A stretch of DNA of 64,000 nt from Fasciola hepatica. Its lineage: Eukaryota; Platyhelminthes; Trematoda; Plagiorchiida; Fasciolidae. The position numbers and the translations under genes were made by a program. Below the pieces are notes generated by a model. It had not been told where the DNA came from. It did not search any database and worked only from the letters and a program-made list of their open reading frames with translations. Location of the stretch: contig CANUEZ040000020.1 of assembly GCA_948099385.1 (NCBI GenBank), positions 8,402,501 to 8,466,500 on the forward strand. Direction: 5' to 3'. Position 1 is the first letter of the stretch. Each line of letters begins with the position of its first letter. Shown piece after piece: positions 9,801 to 23,118 of the stretch.

Positions 9801-12800
9801 AGGGAGTCAACATTGTGTTCAAAAACGTTACTGGCGAAGAGGTTTTAGCACAGAATGCCCCTACGAATGCCAAACTGAATAAATTCTCGTGGGTGTACAG
9901 GATCCACGATATTTTCCATTTGCCAGATACTGTTACGGCCTCTCGTATCTCAGTGATCCGCTCACGCGCAAACAAGCCTCGTTATATCTTGAGTCCAATC
10001 GGATTCGATCAGTGAAACAGAAAAGCCGATTGAACGAAGACTGATAAATCGTTTATGTCCCAAATTTTTCGGTATTTATGACAATGCTTCAGGAAAAGAG
10101 AAAAAGTGTACACGAACCCCAGTTGACGATGCTCCATCCTAGGTGAGCTTTAAAGAATGATCTCACAGAGTGGCCAAAAGAACCGTTTGAACCAAACCGT
10201 GAACCAATGGAAGACAATGAAACGATCAGAATCGTGCTCAACTGATCAAAATGGAAGGTTATGACCGCAGACGTCAACCGGAGTTTTTGGGTGAGTGAGC
10301 AAATGAAACATGAACAACGATGAAGAACGGATTTCGAATGTCGCTTACGAGGTATATCTTTCAGAGAACTTGTGTCCAAAAAGGACCACTTTTTACGGTG
10401 CTTCGATAGCCTGAACACTCCTTGGCGGTGACCGCAAGTGCTTACTTAAAACCCGTTCTATACACTCGTAGATTTATTGACGATGGTTGCCTACCAATAA
10501 CAGACATATCTATACGAAGAATCACACCAAACTTTCCATGCAGTTCAACATCGGCGGCTGAGCTGGAGCCCATTTGGTTATCAGTTACTTAATGGTGGTA
10601 AGGAATAGATGGATCCATCAGTGCAAAGCAGATCGTTTGTATGATGCATCAGTGTAAAAGCCCGTCTTTTACCTACTCCCTCAATGACCGAGGAAGGCAG
10701 AACGGTTGCAGATAAAAAATGGTGGGTCGAAAAGCAACATTCACTTGAATCAGGTGCATGTCGCCCCTTGGTTACTCGACGGTTTACGCTGAAAGCCCGG
10801 ATGGGGCAAAATGTTATATTTAAGCATACTGCTTTTTCGGCAGAAAACTTCATCAACCGAGTTTTCTGCCAAGTGCCCAATGAAGTCTGATCTAGCAGCA
10901 CGTTACTGATGGTTATGTTCAAACAAAGGCAAAAGTATACGATACTTTTATGTCATCGGCAGAAGAGAAAAGATGTGCCGTGGTTTACGTATTCCGCTTC
11001 ATATTCCGTTAACATGCATACGGAAAAGCACTGACCCTAGAGAGGGGTCTTGAACGACTCCGCTAATTACCGCTCTCGGCATGGACACTGCGCCAGTTGC
11101 GCCTGAAGCCTGATTGAGTAAAGACGAAAAAGAAGGCAACACAGAGCATGAGGGTCAACAATGCTACAGGATTTGCTCTGGCTCAAATTCAAAGGTAGGA
11201 AACTCATTCAAATACCTTAGACATATAGAGAAAATTTATAACCACGTTTATGCCGCCGTAGGCTTTCATCTTTGAGGTTTGGAAAATCGGCCATACAGAT
11301 GGAACATGAAATCTGTTTACTAAAACTATGCTAGGCTTGAGCCAGACAGAAGTGGACGAGATGAAATAACAAATTGGCCGTTGCCCACTGTAAGGCATGG
11401 AGCATTGTTATTTGGGTTATTTGGGTAACTAAAAGTTCTACACTGTTGCAATGGAGGTACTCTGAAAGCTTCAAAGGACTTAGATGTGACAAAATTGCAA
11501 TTTTTACGGTAAAACTTGAGGTGATTCTCCTCTAGAGCCAGGAAGTGGGCCTGTGTGGCTGATACCTAAAAATTGTGTATAAACTAGATCCCTGTTGGCC
11601 AAATTGAGCCGAACCTTTGGACTACGGTGGGTTTGATAATAGATGGGGAAAAGTGGATTACTGCTTCGGTGCAGGAAAAGGCTGAGTCCCTATAGGATAC
11701 GTAATTATGAGGTAGAAGAGACTAAGAAAGAGGTGAGAGGAAACTTAGAAATTAGTATGCGGGAGTGGCAGAGCGGAAGGTTGAGATCTTGGGTTGATTT
11801 GTGTTTTGCTGGGTATTTGCAGAAGTGCTGCTGGTGACTTGTGCTTTTGCGCGACTGCAGAAAAAACAGGTTCGGGCGGTTGAATAAACGGAAAGCAGCA
11901 TGAGAAAGATTTAGGTAAGGAGCACACAGATTTGTTGTCTCGGGTAAAATGTTCATCTCTTAACGGAACATGTTTTGTATCAGTTATTTTGGTGGCCTTT
12001 GGTGAGCAAATTGATCGTTTTTTTATTGGCCAACTTGTTGCTGGCATAATTCTCGGACGACTATATTGTATATTTTGCTAAGTTTGCTCTAGTTGTTGTT
12101 GAGGAACAAAAGAAGTTGTTGAAAGCCATCGCTAAGCAGTGCTCTGGCCAGGTAGGTGAGCCCTGAGAGAGAGAATTCGTGGGAATAGGGGGCACCGCCA
12201 CGGTGCGGCCTGGAGAGAATGTAGGGGCAGCTCAATATATTTTGAAGCGCTTGTTAGACCACTACGTCAGAGATGCTGCAGTAGGTTTATTCAAGTACAC
12301 CGATTTAGAGTGGGACGTACCGGGAGAAGTTGGTGGAGAAACTTACGCCCCAATTTGCGGCCGCATTTCTGACAATGATGATTTGGTGACCTGGGATACT
12401 AACGGACTTTTCGGCGTCATGTAATAATCCAGAATCTTACCTCCGTAGAGTTATTCTGTCAGCGTGCTTCGGTTGTCTTAATGTAGGAATCGCTCGCCGG
12501 AACCGGAAGTCTACTCATAGATTCTGTTGTCCCATTTTCGTCAGCCAACTTGGAAAGCGGAGGACAACCTTTGCTCTGTATCCGCCCAAGTAGCTTGATG
12601 CACTGGCAGGAGTGATGTGTCATGTTCCAAGAAATGAGGATCATCCCTAGTAGATAACGGAGACGAACTGCCGAGCATATTAAAAACCGCATTTTTAAAT
12701 TCTTTATACGCATATATGTCTCAACAGCTAGTGGATCTATATTGTTGTTAGCTGCCATTAGACTTCGGGTGTCTGGACGTGCAGCCAGCTGAGGAATATG

Positions 12801-13620
12801 TGCGCGGGGTGCCAGCTTTGCCAGCAGATCTTCAATCGACGACACCTGCATATGAACTTCGAGCAACTCAAGTTCTGTTATACTGGGTATCTAGCCTCTT
12901 AAAATGAACGTACAGGGGCGACAGAGCAAGGCCTGTCGTGGAGCAGTACGGCGGACGAAACATTTATTCTCTTATGGCTCCTGATAACAACGAATTGGGC
13001 ATTAAGAGGTTTAAGACACTTACTCGTCGGTCTTGACTTCGTGCTTGAGCGAGTGACTTTCGAAAAGGTAGCGAAAAAGTAGGCAGCTGCGCAGCTACGC
13101 AGCAACTTCAGCAGTCCTAAGATTCAGGTTCCATGTTATAAGCAAATTAATCAAAAGAAATTTTCCGACCCGTTAGTGCGAAAACTTCACCAGGTTGATG
13201 TTGGTCCTATCAGAAAACACTGATTTTTTCTAGAAGCTGTGATGCCGAACGATAGGCTCCAGCAACGGTAAGGTTGGCTAGCTGTCAAAGCGAACCTCTG
13301 TTTATCTCAGCGAGCTTCAGAAAATGTCCGTTGGATCTCAATACACAGTCCAAGCAGCATAATTCGTCGTCACAAATGAATATGTATATTTATGTATATA
13401 AACATGCTCTTCAAGGTATAATAATCATTCAAGGGATCGAAATTCAGCATGCACTAAGAATTAGTTCCGCAAAGTTTTGTGTGCGCAATTGTGGTCAAGA
13501 AAAACAATACGCCGGTGGTGAGATTCCATCCTGCCTCATAATAATAGCACGTTAGTTATTGAGGGTACATGTACTCAGGTGCGCTTGGTCGGAATCAGCA
13601 TTTAAAAAAATAATGGGAAT
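9801..13620. other. Stretch with no recognisable gene
   Basis: Frames of 60-135 codons occur on both strands (for example 12,459-12,866 on - and 12,179-12,424 on +), but none carries a motif I recognise. None has convincing splice partners or similarity to the elements elsewhere in the window. It is probably intergenic or old repeat DNA. Confidence 0.35.
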
Positions 13621-13639
13621 ACCAGGGTCCGTTCCAGTT

Positions 13640-13790
13640 ATTTTTGGTGACTGTCACTCGAGCTTCCTCTGACTGCCACCTGACCGTCACCCAGTTTTCC
13701 CATTTTTGTTTTAAAAGGGGCTGTCAGGTGACGATCAAGGACACTCAGGTGACCATTGGGTGACTCTCGGATGACTGTCGGGCTGCTGGG
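13640..13790. repeat. Clustered GGTGAC/GTCACC motifs forming imperfect inverted repeats
   Basis: The motif GGTGAC, or its complement GTCACC, or close variants, occurs about seven times in 150 bp. The left cluster (13,675-13,695) is roughly complementary to two right-hand clusters (13,725-13,765), with an AT/T-rich spacer between them. The strand could fold into alternative hairpins. Its function is unknown. Confidence 0.45.
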
Positions 13791-14320
13791 TATCCGTTTG
13801 TCCCATATGCCCTGGGTTTGTCTAACGTTAATCGGTGATTTACTGAGTCGAACTTCTTACGGAGATGTATGTAATAATATTTCACTTTTCTTTTTTGTCC
13901 ATTTGTGTTGCACTTTAATTCAAGAACCTGAAGAGGATCATGGGACATGGTCTTTGATTGGAAAACCCATGCTGAGCTTTGATTGTCAGCTTTTGTTCTG
14001 CCAAACGCCTGTGGATGTGACTTCTTAACAGTTTTTCGAAGCATTTACAAAGGGTACATGTAAGGCCTACGGGTCCGTAGTTTTTTTTACTGTGAACTCT
14101 GTCCAACTTTGCCAAAAAACACTTCCGCCTCTGCCTTCCAGTCAGTTGGCAGTACAACTCCCCTAGCAGTGGCACGGAACGGCCAACTGCCGCACCACTT
14201 CACTCCATCTGCCACCGGTCTTATGACAACTAGATGTATGCCACTCGGCCCGGCTGACTTATTTACCTTCTGCCCCTCTAATATTACTGGCACCGCCGTC
14301 GTTATGAACAAGTGAGGCAT
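13760..14320 (-). pseudogene. CR1-like reverse transcriptase fragment, frameshifted
   Basis: On the minus strand three overlapping frames carry consecutive RT landmarks. These are NKSAGPSGIH with VIRPVAD (near 14,270-14,200), YGPVGLTCTLCKCFEKLLRSHI and KAQHGFSNQR (14,090-13,950), and motif A as YIHLRKKFDSVNH (near 13,860). The order matches the CR1-like pols at 24-33 kb, but the frame changes at least twice. The fragment ends before the catalytic YADD/FADD. It is an old, 3'-incomplete remnant. Confidence 0.8.
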
Positions 14321-15829
14321 GTCAGCTCAGCTCATTTCAGCCTGCACAGAGCGAACATTTTCAGGACCAGTCATGCTTCCAGTTCGCTGAGTCCTCGACG
14401 GTTACTTTGTTTTCAACACTGCGAGATCAGTCTTTTGTCTGAAAAGTAGAATGTCTCCTGCTGTTTCACCTTCACGGGCGTAAGTTTGTTGACGAAATGC
14501 CGGTGGCCTGCTACCTGACTCCCTCCGTTTGTATAACTGGGTCCGGGCAGGCCGTGTTCCAGCCCGAATCTACAGCTTTCTTGAATGTTGGCCCGTTGCT
14601 GCATCTTACCACTTCCTCTGGCAGCCTACTTTACAGAGACACATCCAAGTTCATGAAAAAAGCAGCTTGTATGGCCGGCTATGAATAAACTCTTGTTAGC
14701 CCAAGGCAGCGTTCTCTGGTGCCGCATCCAGAAGCAGAAACAAAGGAATCGCCCGCGTTTATACCAAGCAGACCCTATGTAATTTTGGTCAATCGTTTTC
14801 AATCACGCCGGCCTCTAAGGGGCAATAAAGACAGGTTCCGGTCTTCTAGACGTTTGGCTTGAGGCTTGCCCCTATGACTAGTGATCATTCCATCTGCAAG
14901 TCGCTACACTTTTTCCAGGCATTCCTCGCCTTCGAGATCGTAAGGAGCTCAGGCCAAACCATAAACTATAGTAGAGGTTGCTTCAAAAACTTGTACAAAG
15001 GGACGAAGCTTCTGGTTCTGCAAATGATGGTATCACACCCTAGTTTATCCCCATCCAGCCGCACCTACAGCTTTCTGGAGTTGTTCTGTAAGGTCGAAGT
15101 ACCGTGTAACTACCACGATTGGATCTTTCACCTCCGGGGACTTTAAAAACGGCATACCTTTGGTTGTCTCTGTGCCGGTAGCCACAACTTGGCACCTGGC
15201 GATATTCGAGGGTAAATCCTACCGATTTGCTGGTCTAAGTGCGGCATACGGATCCTTTTCCAATCCGCTTCCCGCTGTCTTCACATGCGCACAGACAACA
15301 CACGGGTTGCTTAATTCGTTCGCTAGGCGATTTATGCAGCAAAAGGGGGGCAAAGTTCCCAGTTCTGAATTCTGTGGCACATCACTGGTAAGCCGCGCCG
15401 ACCCGAAAGTAAAACCACACATTCCGACGCGGAAACCACAATTCTGAACGGAGTGTGCTATGCGATTACCCCCCCGCCCCCGATTATGCCAGAAATCAGG
15501 AGGTTATAATCTAGCAGACGACGACTTGCGGAGGTGGAAGCCTTACTGGAAGCAGAATAACGAACCCCCACCTTTGTGCTTTCATCCATTCGTCATGTGG
15601 TCTCGTCCAGTAACATATGCCAGTTTGTCAAACGCGATAAGTTTTACCAAACCCATGTTTGGAAGGTTTCCATAGTTCAACAGCAGCCAGATGCAAAAGT
15701 TACCTTCCAATCATAGGTTCCATGCACTTACGCAACACTGTTGCCAGGCTGATTGGCCCACCATCTTTTTCTTTCTGCTTGGAGGCCGTGAAATGTATTG
15801 CTACTACAATGGCCCTGATCCAGGCATCA
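14321..15829. other. Stretch between two minus-strand CR1 remnants, unrecognised
   Basis: It lies between RT pieces that would be in the right order for one element on the minus strand (15,830-17,210 upstream, 13,760-14,320 downstream). It may therefore be DNA inserted into an old element. I see no further pol motifs or host exons in it. Confidence 0.3.
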
Positions 15830-17210
15830 GGGACTTTGCCCTCTCTCAGCGAGGCTTCTCAAGGCTGGGCTGCTGACTCTGATAAGATATCGGAAATAGG
15901 CCAAATTATAGCCGGATGGATCGCATCCGATTCGGCTGCATGTGCTCGACCAGCGATTACATCAAGCTGTTTGAGCCCCGGCATACTGCGCACATCACAG
16001 TCCGCCACAGCAAACAGTTGATCCTAATGACACGCTCTCTTGAGTAAAGCAAGTGAGGTTTCCGACTTGTCTTCATCACTTCGCTCCCTCACTCCTCCCT
16101 TCTGGTCTCGTGAAAATCGACTGCACCCCAAGTTCCTTAGATCAGCTTGATCAGTTCTCGACCACCGGATCCGTGGCAGCCGATTATCGTCGAGGCGTAA
16201 GGCTTTATTCTCATTACTCCTGCCCGGCCTCCTTGTCCTTGTGGTGATACCCAAGCCCGGTTGCCCTGCTGTTCATTCCAAACACTGTTTTAGCCCTCTT
16301 CAGTATCGCTTTTATCTGCATTTCCAAGTCTGTCCAGCTACCCACAACGTCTCTTTTCCGAATTCGAAACAATTTCATAATTGTAGCGTTAACCAACTCC
16401 ACGTTAGTTCCCTCAAATGCTGCCCAGCTTTATTTTTTTATTATTGCAATTGTGCGAACCTCAAACCTCAAAGTAGAGAATATCTCACATTGCTGTGCAT
16501 TGCCGTACCCTATGATTATGCCTTGTGCAAGTATCTTGATCCTGGTCAAGAAATATACCATTACAAATAGTAGTAATAATAATACTAAGAGCAATGCTTC
16601 CATCAGGCTTTTCCGGGGTAGCATTTGTTTCGTGTATCCTTTACTCGGACTGTTGGCAAGGGAAGAACTTCTCACGGATTGCCTCCTGATTTTCGGTGAG
16701 CACCTTCTTTAATTTGTACCTTGCTTCTCGTTTCAGGGCTTGGGCCCAGTTTTTGCTGTCTTGTAGGCTTCGCACGCGTAGTGTGCAGTGAAGGTTGTGA
16801 TGCACCAAGCTTTCCACAGGAGGCTATCATTTTGCCATCTTTGGCTTTCGCGAAGGTGGCTGGATTATATATCCTTGCGGTTTCAAAGAAGCAACTCGGT
16901 CTGTCGAGTTTACTGGCCCGGTCCTTATTCCGCTCAGCCTTTCCTCCGCAGGTGGCTCCGGTGTTCACGAGAACCGGTATATGCTTCGTGCCTTTAGTCT
17001 CAGTTGTTCTTCGGGCATTTTTGCATGGTTCCGAACCAGCCTATATCCTGATTTGTTGCGCCTTGCAGCGAACGTCGCTCACAGGACTCCGCGACGGCTC
17101 TTCCCCAAGGGGTATTCCATCACAAAGATTTGGCGGAAGTCAGGTCAGGTCTGGTTCGGTGACAGGATTTGCGGCTTTGACCTGATTTATGAGTTCAGGC
17201 TCTTCCATCA
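15830..17210 (-). pseudogene. Degenerate CR1-like pol: endonuclease tail, linker and RT start
   Basis: Read leftward from 17,210, the first landmark is IEELPLGKS followed by RLVRNHAKMPEEQLR (about 17,190-17,010). It matches the RLVRNHSRVDEDQLR segment of the + strand remnant at 21.2 kb. Linker-like text follows, including DVVGSWTDLE and ATGLGYHHKD (16,400-16,220). Last comes DAIHPAIIWPISDILSE at 15,960-15,890, the segment that precedes RT motif 1 in the CR1 copies at 24.6 and 31.3 kb. Many stops and frameshifts interrupt it. The region 16,430-16,970 should hold further linker but is too decayed to read. Together with 13,760-14,320 it may be one element broken by an insertion. Confidence 0.6.
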
Positions 17211-19300
17211 GTGAGCTCCAGATGAATGCCGCTGCGCCTTGGCAGTGATTATCCGGTAATAGTTGCGTGGTCTGGTAAAAGGTTCATCTGTAGCAGTAGA
17301 GGAAACAATTGGGCTTTCCACCTGCAGGAGTGACAGTCTCAAGTTTTGCCCGCGAGTCCATAACCCAAAGTGCCTGTACCTCCATAAAGCCGGATAGTTG
17401 AAGGGACAGGGGTGGTAACATTGCCAAAAAGGAGTAGCGACAGCAGAAGTAGAAGGAAAGTGAGGAAAGTGGAACAAATCAACAGATTCCTGGTCGACAA
17501 GAAACACACGTGGACGGAAGACTAGTAAAGACTTATGTTTAAAAGCTAACAGAAAGGAATTTTATTGGAAACGGAGTTGAAAGAACTCGGATAAGAGCTG
17601 CGGCTAGCAATGTTCTAGACGGAGCTTGCACACTCTTACTGTTTGGGTGGCCACCACATACCCGAGGAGCTGGTTCTAAGGGCTCGGCACAGGTTATTCA
17701 ATAGCTGTGCCATGAAACTACGACAAGCTGCCGGTTTGGCTAGCTTCAACTCGTGTACCCTCAAGGCGTCTTTGCAGTTTTGCGTCAGAAGAGGGCAGCT
17801 TGGTCGCCACTATCCCTTAAAATGCCTGCGCGTGTTATTCCCCTGGCCCTCCTCCACTGTACTCCACCCAGCTCAGGTTTAATGTTGGCGCGTACCAGCT
17901 ACAGACCTAAACCACAGAAAGCACTGTGAACTCCTGTTGCCCAGATGAATAAAGCCTAACCCCCACTCTAAGCCGATTGCTCTACAAGCTTGCTCATTCA
18001 TTTAGTCGAGTACGTCCCAGTGCAAACAGGCTACAACTGTTGAGGAGGACCGTACACAGATTCATGAATCACGGAAATCCCCGAAGCTAAATTTCGTTTT
18101 CTTTTAAGACCAACCCATGAGAAAGCAGCCAGCTGAAGCTAGAATCTTTTACTCTCTAAACAATATTATGCATGGACTAAACAAAGTGCAGGAAGCCCAA
18201 GAACCGAAGTCTCCTTCAAGTCCGAATGTGGTTACTGACGGAGTGTTGGACACTAATCTAAATTATCAGTAGTCTGCAGGTGGTCTCCCACTGTTCGTTT
18301 TGCTATTGTCGAAGGTTCTTACTCGAACCTAATATTGCCCGTTGGAAGCGGTCTACATTTGACTGTAACAGTAACCCCTGATCACTCTGTTTTGAATTTG
18401 TCCTACAACATACAAAATACCACCAGCAGTATGACTGCCAAATCTGGAAAATCCCTAATATCATTCAGGAGTTGGTTTTGGTTCCTTGCTTTCTCTTACG
18501 GAGGCCCTATTGGCCGGAGTCGTTAACATCAAGCTTCTTATTTTGCCTTATGAAAACAGGATGCCCATACCTTCAAACTATTCCATACATAATTTGACTT
18601 TATAAATGGCCCTTGTCAAAAGCCCGACATCCATCCCTTCCGTATCACCGTGTCTGTGGATGATGGACCACTGATGATACTTTGATATCTTTGTTACCAG
18701 TATTACCAAGTACTTATGGATCGCCTCCTGTGAATCAGAAAAACCTATGAAGACAGCAGTCAGCTGAAGAATAAGGCAAAGGACGTTGGACATTGTCCTC
18801 GGCAGAGGCAAACCTTTAGGTGACTAACCGCAATACGCTTGTTTTCTACTCGTTTCCCCCTCCACAGCTCAAGCTACGGCGCCCCCAGTGGTAACTGCTG
18901 CGGCTCTCCGATAATATTTGTCGACTTGAGCGAAAACAATTTGTCTCATGGTAAATCCAACTGAAAACGAGCAGCCAAAAAACACCATCCAAATAAAGAC
19001 TGACAAGTAGTTATTGTTGTGAACCATGCTATGAGGGTGCTGATAATTGATAAACGGAAGTGTAGTCCACAAAGCCCACTTGACAGTACTGCAGGCGACA
19101 AATTATAATCTTCCATAATGGGAAAACGGTCGTTCGGCCTAACCGATAAAAGTAGAGAGCAATGGAGCGACTAACATGGGGCTCAGGGAAGCAAAATCAA
19201 AGGCTCACACGGTTACTGACTCGATAATCTGACAGTATCTCGCAATGGAAGGACAGGTTGGACAATCTCAGTTACTCGCTGAGCTTCGCAAAACTTTCAG
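17211..19300. other. Stretch with no recognisable gene
   Basis: Only short frames without recognisable domains. I see no clear repeat family, splice structure or RNA gene. Confidence 0.35.
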
Positions 19301-19329
19301 TTTTTACAGGGAGGATCGGCCGTCAAAAT

Positions 19330-19600
19330 GACAACTAAGAAAGAGAGAACTTTGACTCGCATTAGAAGTCAGTCTTTTGCAGTTAGGGTCGGTAATGACT
19401 AGAACAGGCTGTCAGGGGATGTGACAAGCGCCAGCACAGGGTCTGAGTTCAAAAAAAGATTAGATAAGGTGTGGATGACTGTGTTCGGAGACACACGACC
19501 AGGAGTCTACTACCTTTTCGCTTCAACCCTCGAGGAACCCTTATCTAGTACCTGCCACCCCCTAATATGCTACTGTTATTACCGGGGAGATTGACCGTAA
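19330..19600 (+). pseudogene. C-terminal tail of a CR1-like pol
   Basis: One frame reads TRIRSQSFAVRVGND, an in-frame stop, NRLSGDV, then SEFKKRLDKVW and ends near 19,500. This is the usual CR1 pol tail (compare NRVVNSWNGLP and SFKGALDRKW at 32.7 kb). Only the last 60 or so codons remain. It is the 3' remnant of an element that precedes the head-to-tail CR1 series on this strand. Confidence 0.7.
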
Positions 19601-19689
19601 GGGGTGCGTGACCAACGGCCGTGATCCGAAAGGATGTCGAAGAGAAAAGGAGTTGGAGATCTAAACTGAACCCTCACTGATTAAAACCA

Positions 19690-21710
19690 AGTATTGAAGA
19701 AGAATCGTCTCTACCAATTGTCGAAACACCGGAGGATCCAAGGGGCTCACCAGTGCAAGAATCTGGACATTCAGGCATTGCGCCGTCCTGGAACCGAACT
19801 GAATTGACCCGTGCAAAGTGCCATGGAGTGGGGCTTTGGAAGACGAATATTGTGCTAAGGCTGAGGCCCTTGCTTATCGATTTTGCCAGCGCTTACAGCA
19901 GGGGCTTACTGTTAGGCCGGGCATCAAGAATTGGGCAAGCCATTGAGGGCTTGTAAGGACCATGCCTGACACTCCCTTCAGTGGAAAGGTGGTACCGGAA
20001 AAAATCCGCCGCATCCATTAAAACCCGAACTCAGGCAACCGGTTCCCATGATAACTACAGCTGACGTCACACCTCTAGGGAAATCTACACCTAAAGCCGC
20101 AATAGTTGGCAGTAGCCAAGCTGGACAGCCAACAGTGAACTTGGTGGCTCAAAAAATTCAGACGAGTGGGGCAGCAGGTGCAAAAGTACACACAGGGGGT
20201 ATGAGGCAAGTGGACGCTCAGAGACTGCGCACCAACAAGACAGGGGCTAGACCAAGGTAGAAACGTACGTGGCTGCTACACCAATCCACCTCAGACGGGA
20301 AGTCGCTAATACGGGTCGAGGATGGGCAACAGTCCTTGCACGAACACCAGTACCGTTGCGCAGGAGTAGGTCCCTGACGCCCTCGAGGGGTGACAGAAGG
20401 CCAAGTAATGAGCCAATGGAAGCTCAGGTGGTTCCGTCGACAGCATTACAATCACTATGCGCGGTGTGACCTTGAAGGTTCAGGAAAATACGGACCTAGT
20501 AGCTGTCAATGCAAAAAACGGGGTGTCCCCTCGGAAATTGTGCCGGATGGTTCGACCGCCTAAAAAGGAATAATCAAAGCAGATGGCCTGGCAGAAACTG
20601 CCGCCATATGGCACACAAATGCCTGCAGCTTAGAAGTTACCTGAGGGGAACTACTGACTAGAACGAACGGGTCAGTGATTATGGCTATCGCGTAGACATG
20701 GCTGAAATAGCACCAGAGAGTCGCGCAACCTCGTGGCTACACCGCCTACAGAGAGGAAAGAATAAGCTGTAGGCTGGGCGGAGTGATACCCCTTCTTGTG
20801 AGGGCTGATTATAACCGGTGGGAGGTCCCGTTTACCATTGTAACACCCAACATGCAAGCCATTGTGCGTTGCGCTTGCCTGGGCCGATGGCCGGTAGGGA
20901 TAGACTGTGAGGATAGAGCCCCGAAAGCAAATGGAGCTGGAGGCTCTGAACTTTTTCAGCTTCCACAGATGGCGCTGAGTAGGTTACAGCTCTTTATAGT
21001 GAACCTCCCGGAAATAAATTGGGACGAGGAATGTGCCTCCGGGGGAATCACCGGAAATGCTCCCACTACGTGGCTTCGAAACCGAGCCCTCACGTAACGC
21101 ATAAGGGAAGCAGCACGCTTTCGCGATGGACTACGTTCAGCTACACTGGATCTGTTTGTAACCTGGTATCGATCTGGCGTCACCTCTTTGGTGATAGAGG
21201 AGCTTCTTGTGAATAGGTGTCAGGGAATGCTTTGTGCGATGTCCATTGTAGGGCACAACAAGCCGGGGTCGAGGCTGGTCCGAAACCATTCCAGAGTGGA
21301 TGAGGATCAGCTGAGGATAGGGTCACGAAACATGTCGGTACCCGGAAGTCCCGGGGCCGCATGTGCAGGATGGATAGAGGGCATTAAAAACCGGGATAAT
21401 AGGCGTGGCAGACGAGTCTGTTCCGTTAACGCAAGAAGGACATAGGAGACGGCCGCCTCGGTGGAAGCCCAGGATTAAGAGAACATTAACTGCTCGTGGA
21501 AGGCTATGGGCCCACCAAAAACTTCAGCAAGCTCTACGCACGTGCAGCCTACAAGACAGCCAGAAACAGGGCACAGCCCGGGCAAAGAGAAGCGAAGTTA
21601 GAGTATGAGAGGAAACTCGCCGCGGAGGTTGAATCTTTGAATTGCTCTGAGGCGAACCAAGTTTTGAATTGTACTGTGGAATAACGAGGTTATCTCGCAC
21701 CATCGTACGC
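19690..21710 (+). mobile_element. Degenerate CR1-like element, 3' truncated (ORF1 region, endonuclease, linker)
   Basis: From about 20,040 to 20,470, basic frames rich in Pro, Ser and Arg look like an ORF1. The endonuclease is visible from about 20,940: NLPEINWDEE (20,990-21,040), then the IREAARFRDGLRSATLDLF block (21,098-21,160) and SLVIEELL in shifted frames. The N-terminal NVRS and TETW segments are not readable. The linker follows with RLVRNHSRVDEDQLR (21,280) and RRRPPRWKPRIKRTLTARGRL (21,430-21,510). It ends with NRAQPGQREAKLEYERKLA (21,560-21,630). No RT sequence follows; the next element begins near 21,750. Stops and shifts show that it is dead. Confidence 0.7.
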
Positions 21711-21908
21711 ACCAGGGTAACCCCGAGGTACGTTTTTTATCCGGAGAACCCTTCTGTTTTATTTTTCTCTAAAAGACCTTGGAGTTTTCTGTGTTATACC
21801 TGGCAACGTTTAGTTGTGTGTTTATAAACCTTAAGCCTTCTCTTAAAGAGCACCGTTTTTCTTTGGTCCGGGTCTTTCTATTATTGCATGCGTATCACGA
21901 CGCGTGAG

Positions 21909-22170
21909 ATGTACCCCTGTCTGGCCGCCGGATGTGGGAAGCGAGTGAACGTAGGTACTGAGTGCGATGTATGTGGTGGGTGGGCCCGTGGGGGCCGTTC
22001 TAGGATTAACAAGGAAGTGCATCCGCTTTACCTTAAGAACAGCTGGGTCGAATGGATGTGAGGCCTTTGCAAGGAGGCTGTAGGGCTAGCCCATCTGAGA
22101 CAGTATGAACGAGATGAGGTCCAACCTCTTCCTAGAGACTGCAGAGGTGCTGAGCGCAAGTTGCCGCGCG
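21909..22170 (+). pseudogene. PHD-finger-like N-terminus of a CR1 ORF
   Basis: An ATG at 21,909 opens a frame with CLAAGC, then TECDVCGGWAR, an in-frame stop (TGA near 22,059) and GLCKEAV. The spacing of Cys pairs resembles a PHD finger, and the element at 26.3 kb has a better-preserved version (CLVC, then CDVCDGWVHLEC). One Cys pair and the His are altered here. PHD-type fingers are known in ORF1 or at the N-terminus of some CR1 elements; which ORF carries it here cannot be told from the broken sequence. Confidence 0.55.
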
Positions 22171-22447
22171 AAAATCGTCAGTAAGGTCATATGCAGAAGC
22201 CCTAGGAATGCCTGATAGAATGGTCCTCGAGGTAATAAAAGGCCAGGCGGGCGGTTGCCCCATACCAGCTACATTCACTCCTGGGCTCCAAACTACCACC
22301 AACGAGTGGGTGGTGCAGAAACCTTAGAAACAAGGTAAGAAAGAGAACAATACGACAAGGGCAGCAGACAATATCGCGAAGGCAGATGGTTCCGATTTCC
22401 GTGTTTTGGAATTCCAACTGATGGTCCTGCAGAGGCGTATCCATTAG

Positions 22448-22915
22448 TTGGGGCGGACATCAAGCTGTGGACTACTGATACTGAATCAGGAGGAACCATT
22501 TGTCCGGGAATCGAAGGCAAGCAGGGATATAGATGGGAGACGGGTGTATGACATACTGCGACTTGCAGGTGTACCAGGGCCTGTCTCTCACAAGATTTCG
22601 CAGATTGAGGAAGTGGAAGTCTTCGCTAGCGAAAACGAAGAAGATTTTCGCCCGACCAATACCGGTCGAATTTGTGGAAAAACGTGCAGAGATATGTTTC
22701 CGCCCAGGGCGGCACTGATAGCCCACATCACTAACAGCAGATATCAGATTACACGTGACGAGCATACAGCAATACCGGGTGGTTTGCCCATAGGTGCAGA
22801 CGTGGCTAAACTCGTAGGGGCTCTAAAGAAAGGTCCCAGGAGACAGCAGAATGCCTCCTCCAGCAGTCGGGTTACTTCACCGACAGCTATGAGTAAGTCA
22901 TACAAGCCGTCATGA
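22448..22915 (+). pseudogene. ORF1-like frame with zinc-finger-like motif
   Basis: A 155-codon frame lies between the PHD-like start and the endonuclease. Near 22,670 it contains RICGKTCRDM followed by RAALIAHIT. This has the C..C and H of a C2H2-type finger, but the second His is not evident. An acidic stretch precedes it (EEVEVFASENEED). It ends in a TGA at 22,913-22,915. It is probably the remains of ORF1 or of the N-terminal extension of pol. No independent host gene is suggested. Confidence 0.5.
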
Positions 22916-23118
22916 TTCGTGGTGAATGAGGAAGCACTAGAAGACGAAAGTTGGCAGTAGTGTTTAAAGGAGGAAGACACGACCGTTTTTAACTATGATG
23001 TCGAGATGGCACCCATAGAGATGGATTGGGAGTGTTCGATAATCCTGGATGACCAGCAGACTCCATGCACCCCGGTGGTGGACACCACTTCAAAAAACTT
23101 GCCACCACCTAGGGCTTT

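Noticed and set aside
12459..12866. 135-codon minus-strand frame
   Set aside because: No motif, no neighbours and no exon boundaries. The length is not unusual for non-coding DNA of this composition.
16430..16675. Small hydrophobic minus-strand frame with a LLLVLLLLLLF segment that resembles a membrane helix
   Set aside because: It comes from a trinucleotide-rich stretch (AATAATAATA-like) inside an old CR1 remnant. No start context or conservation supports it.
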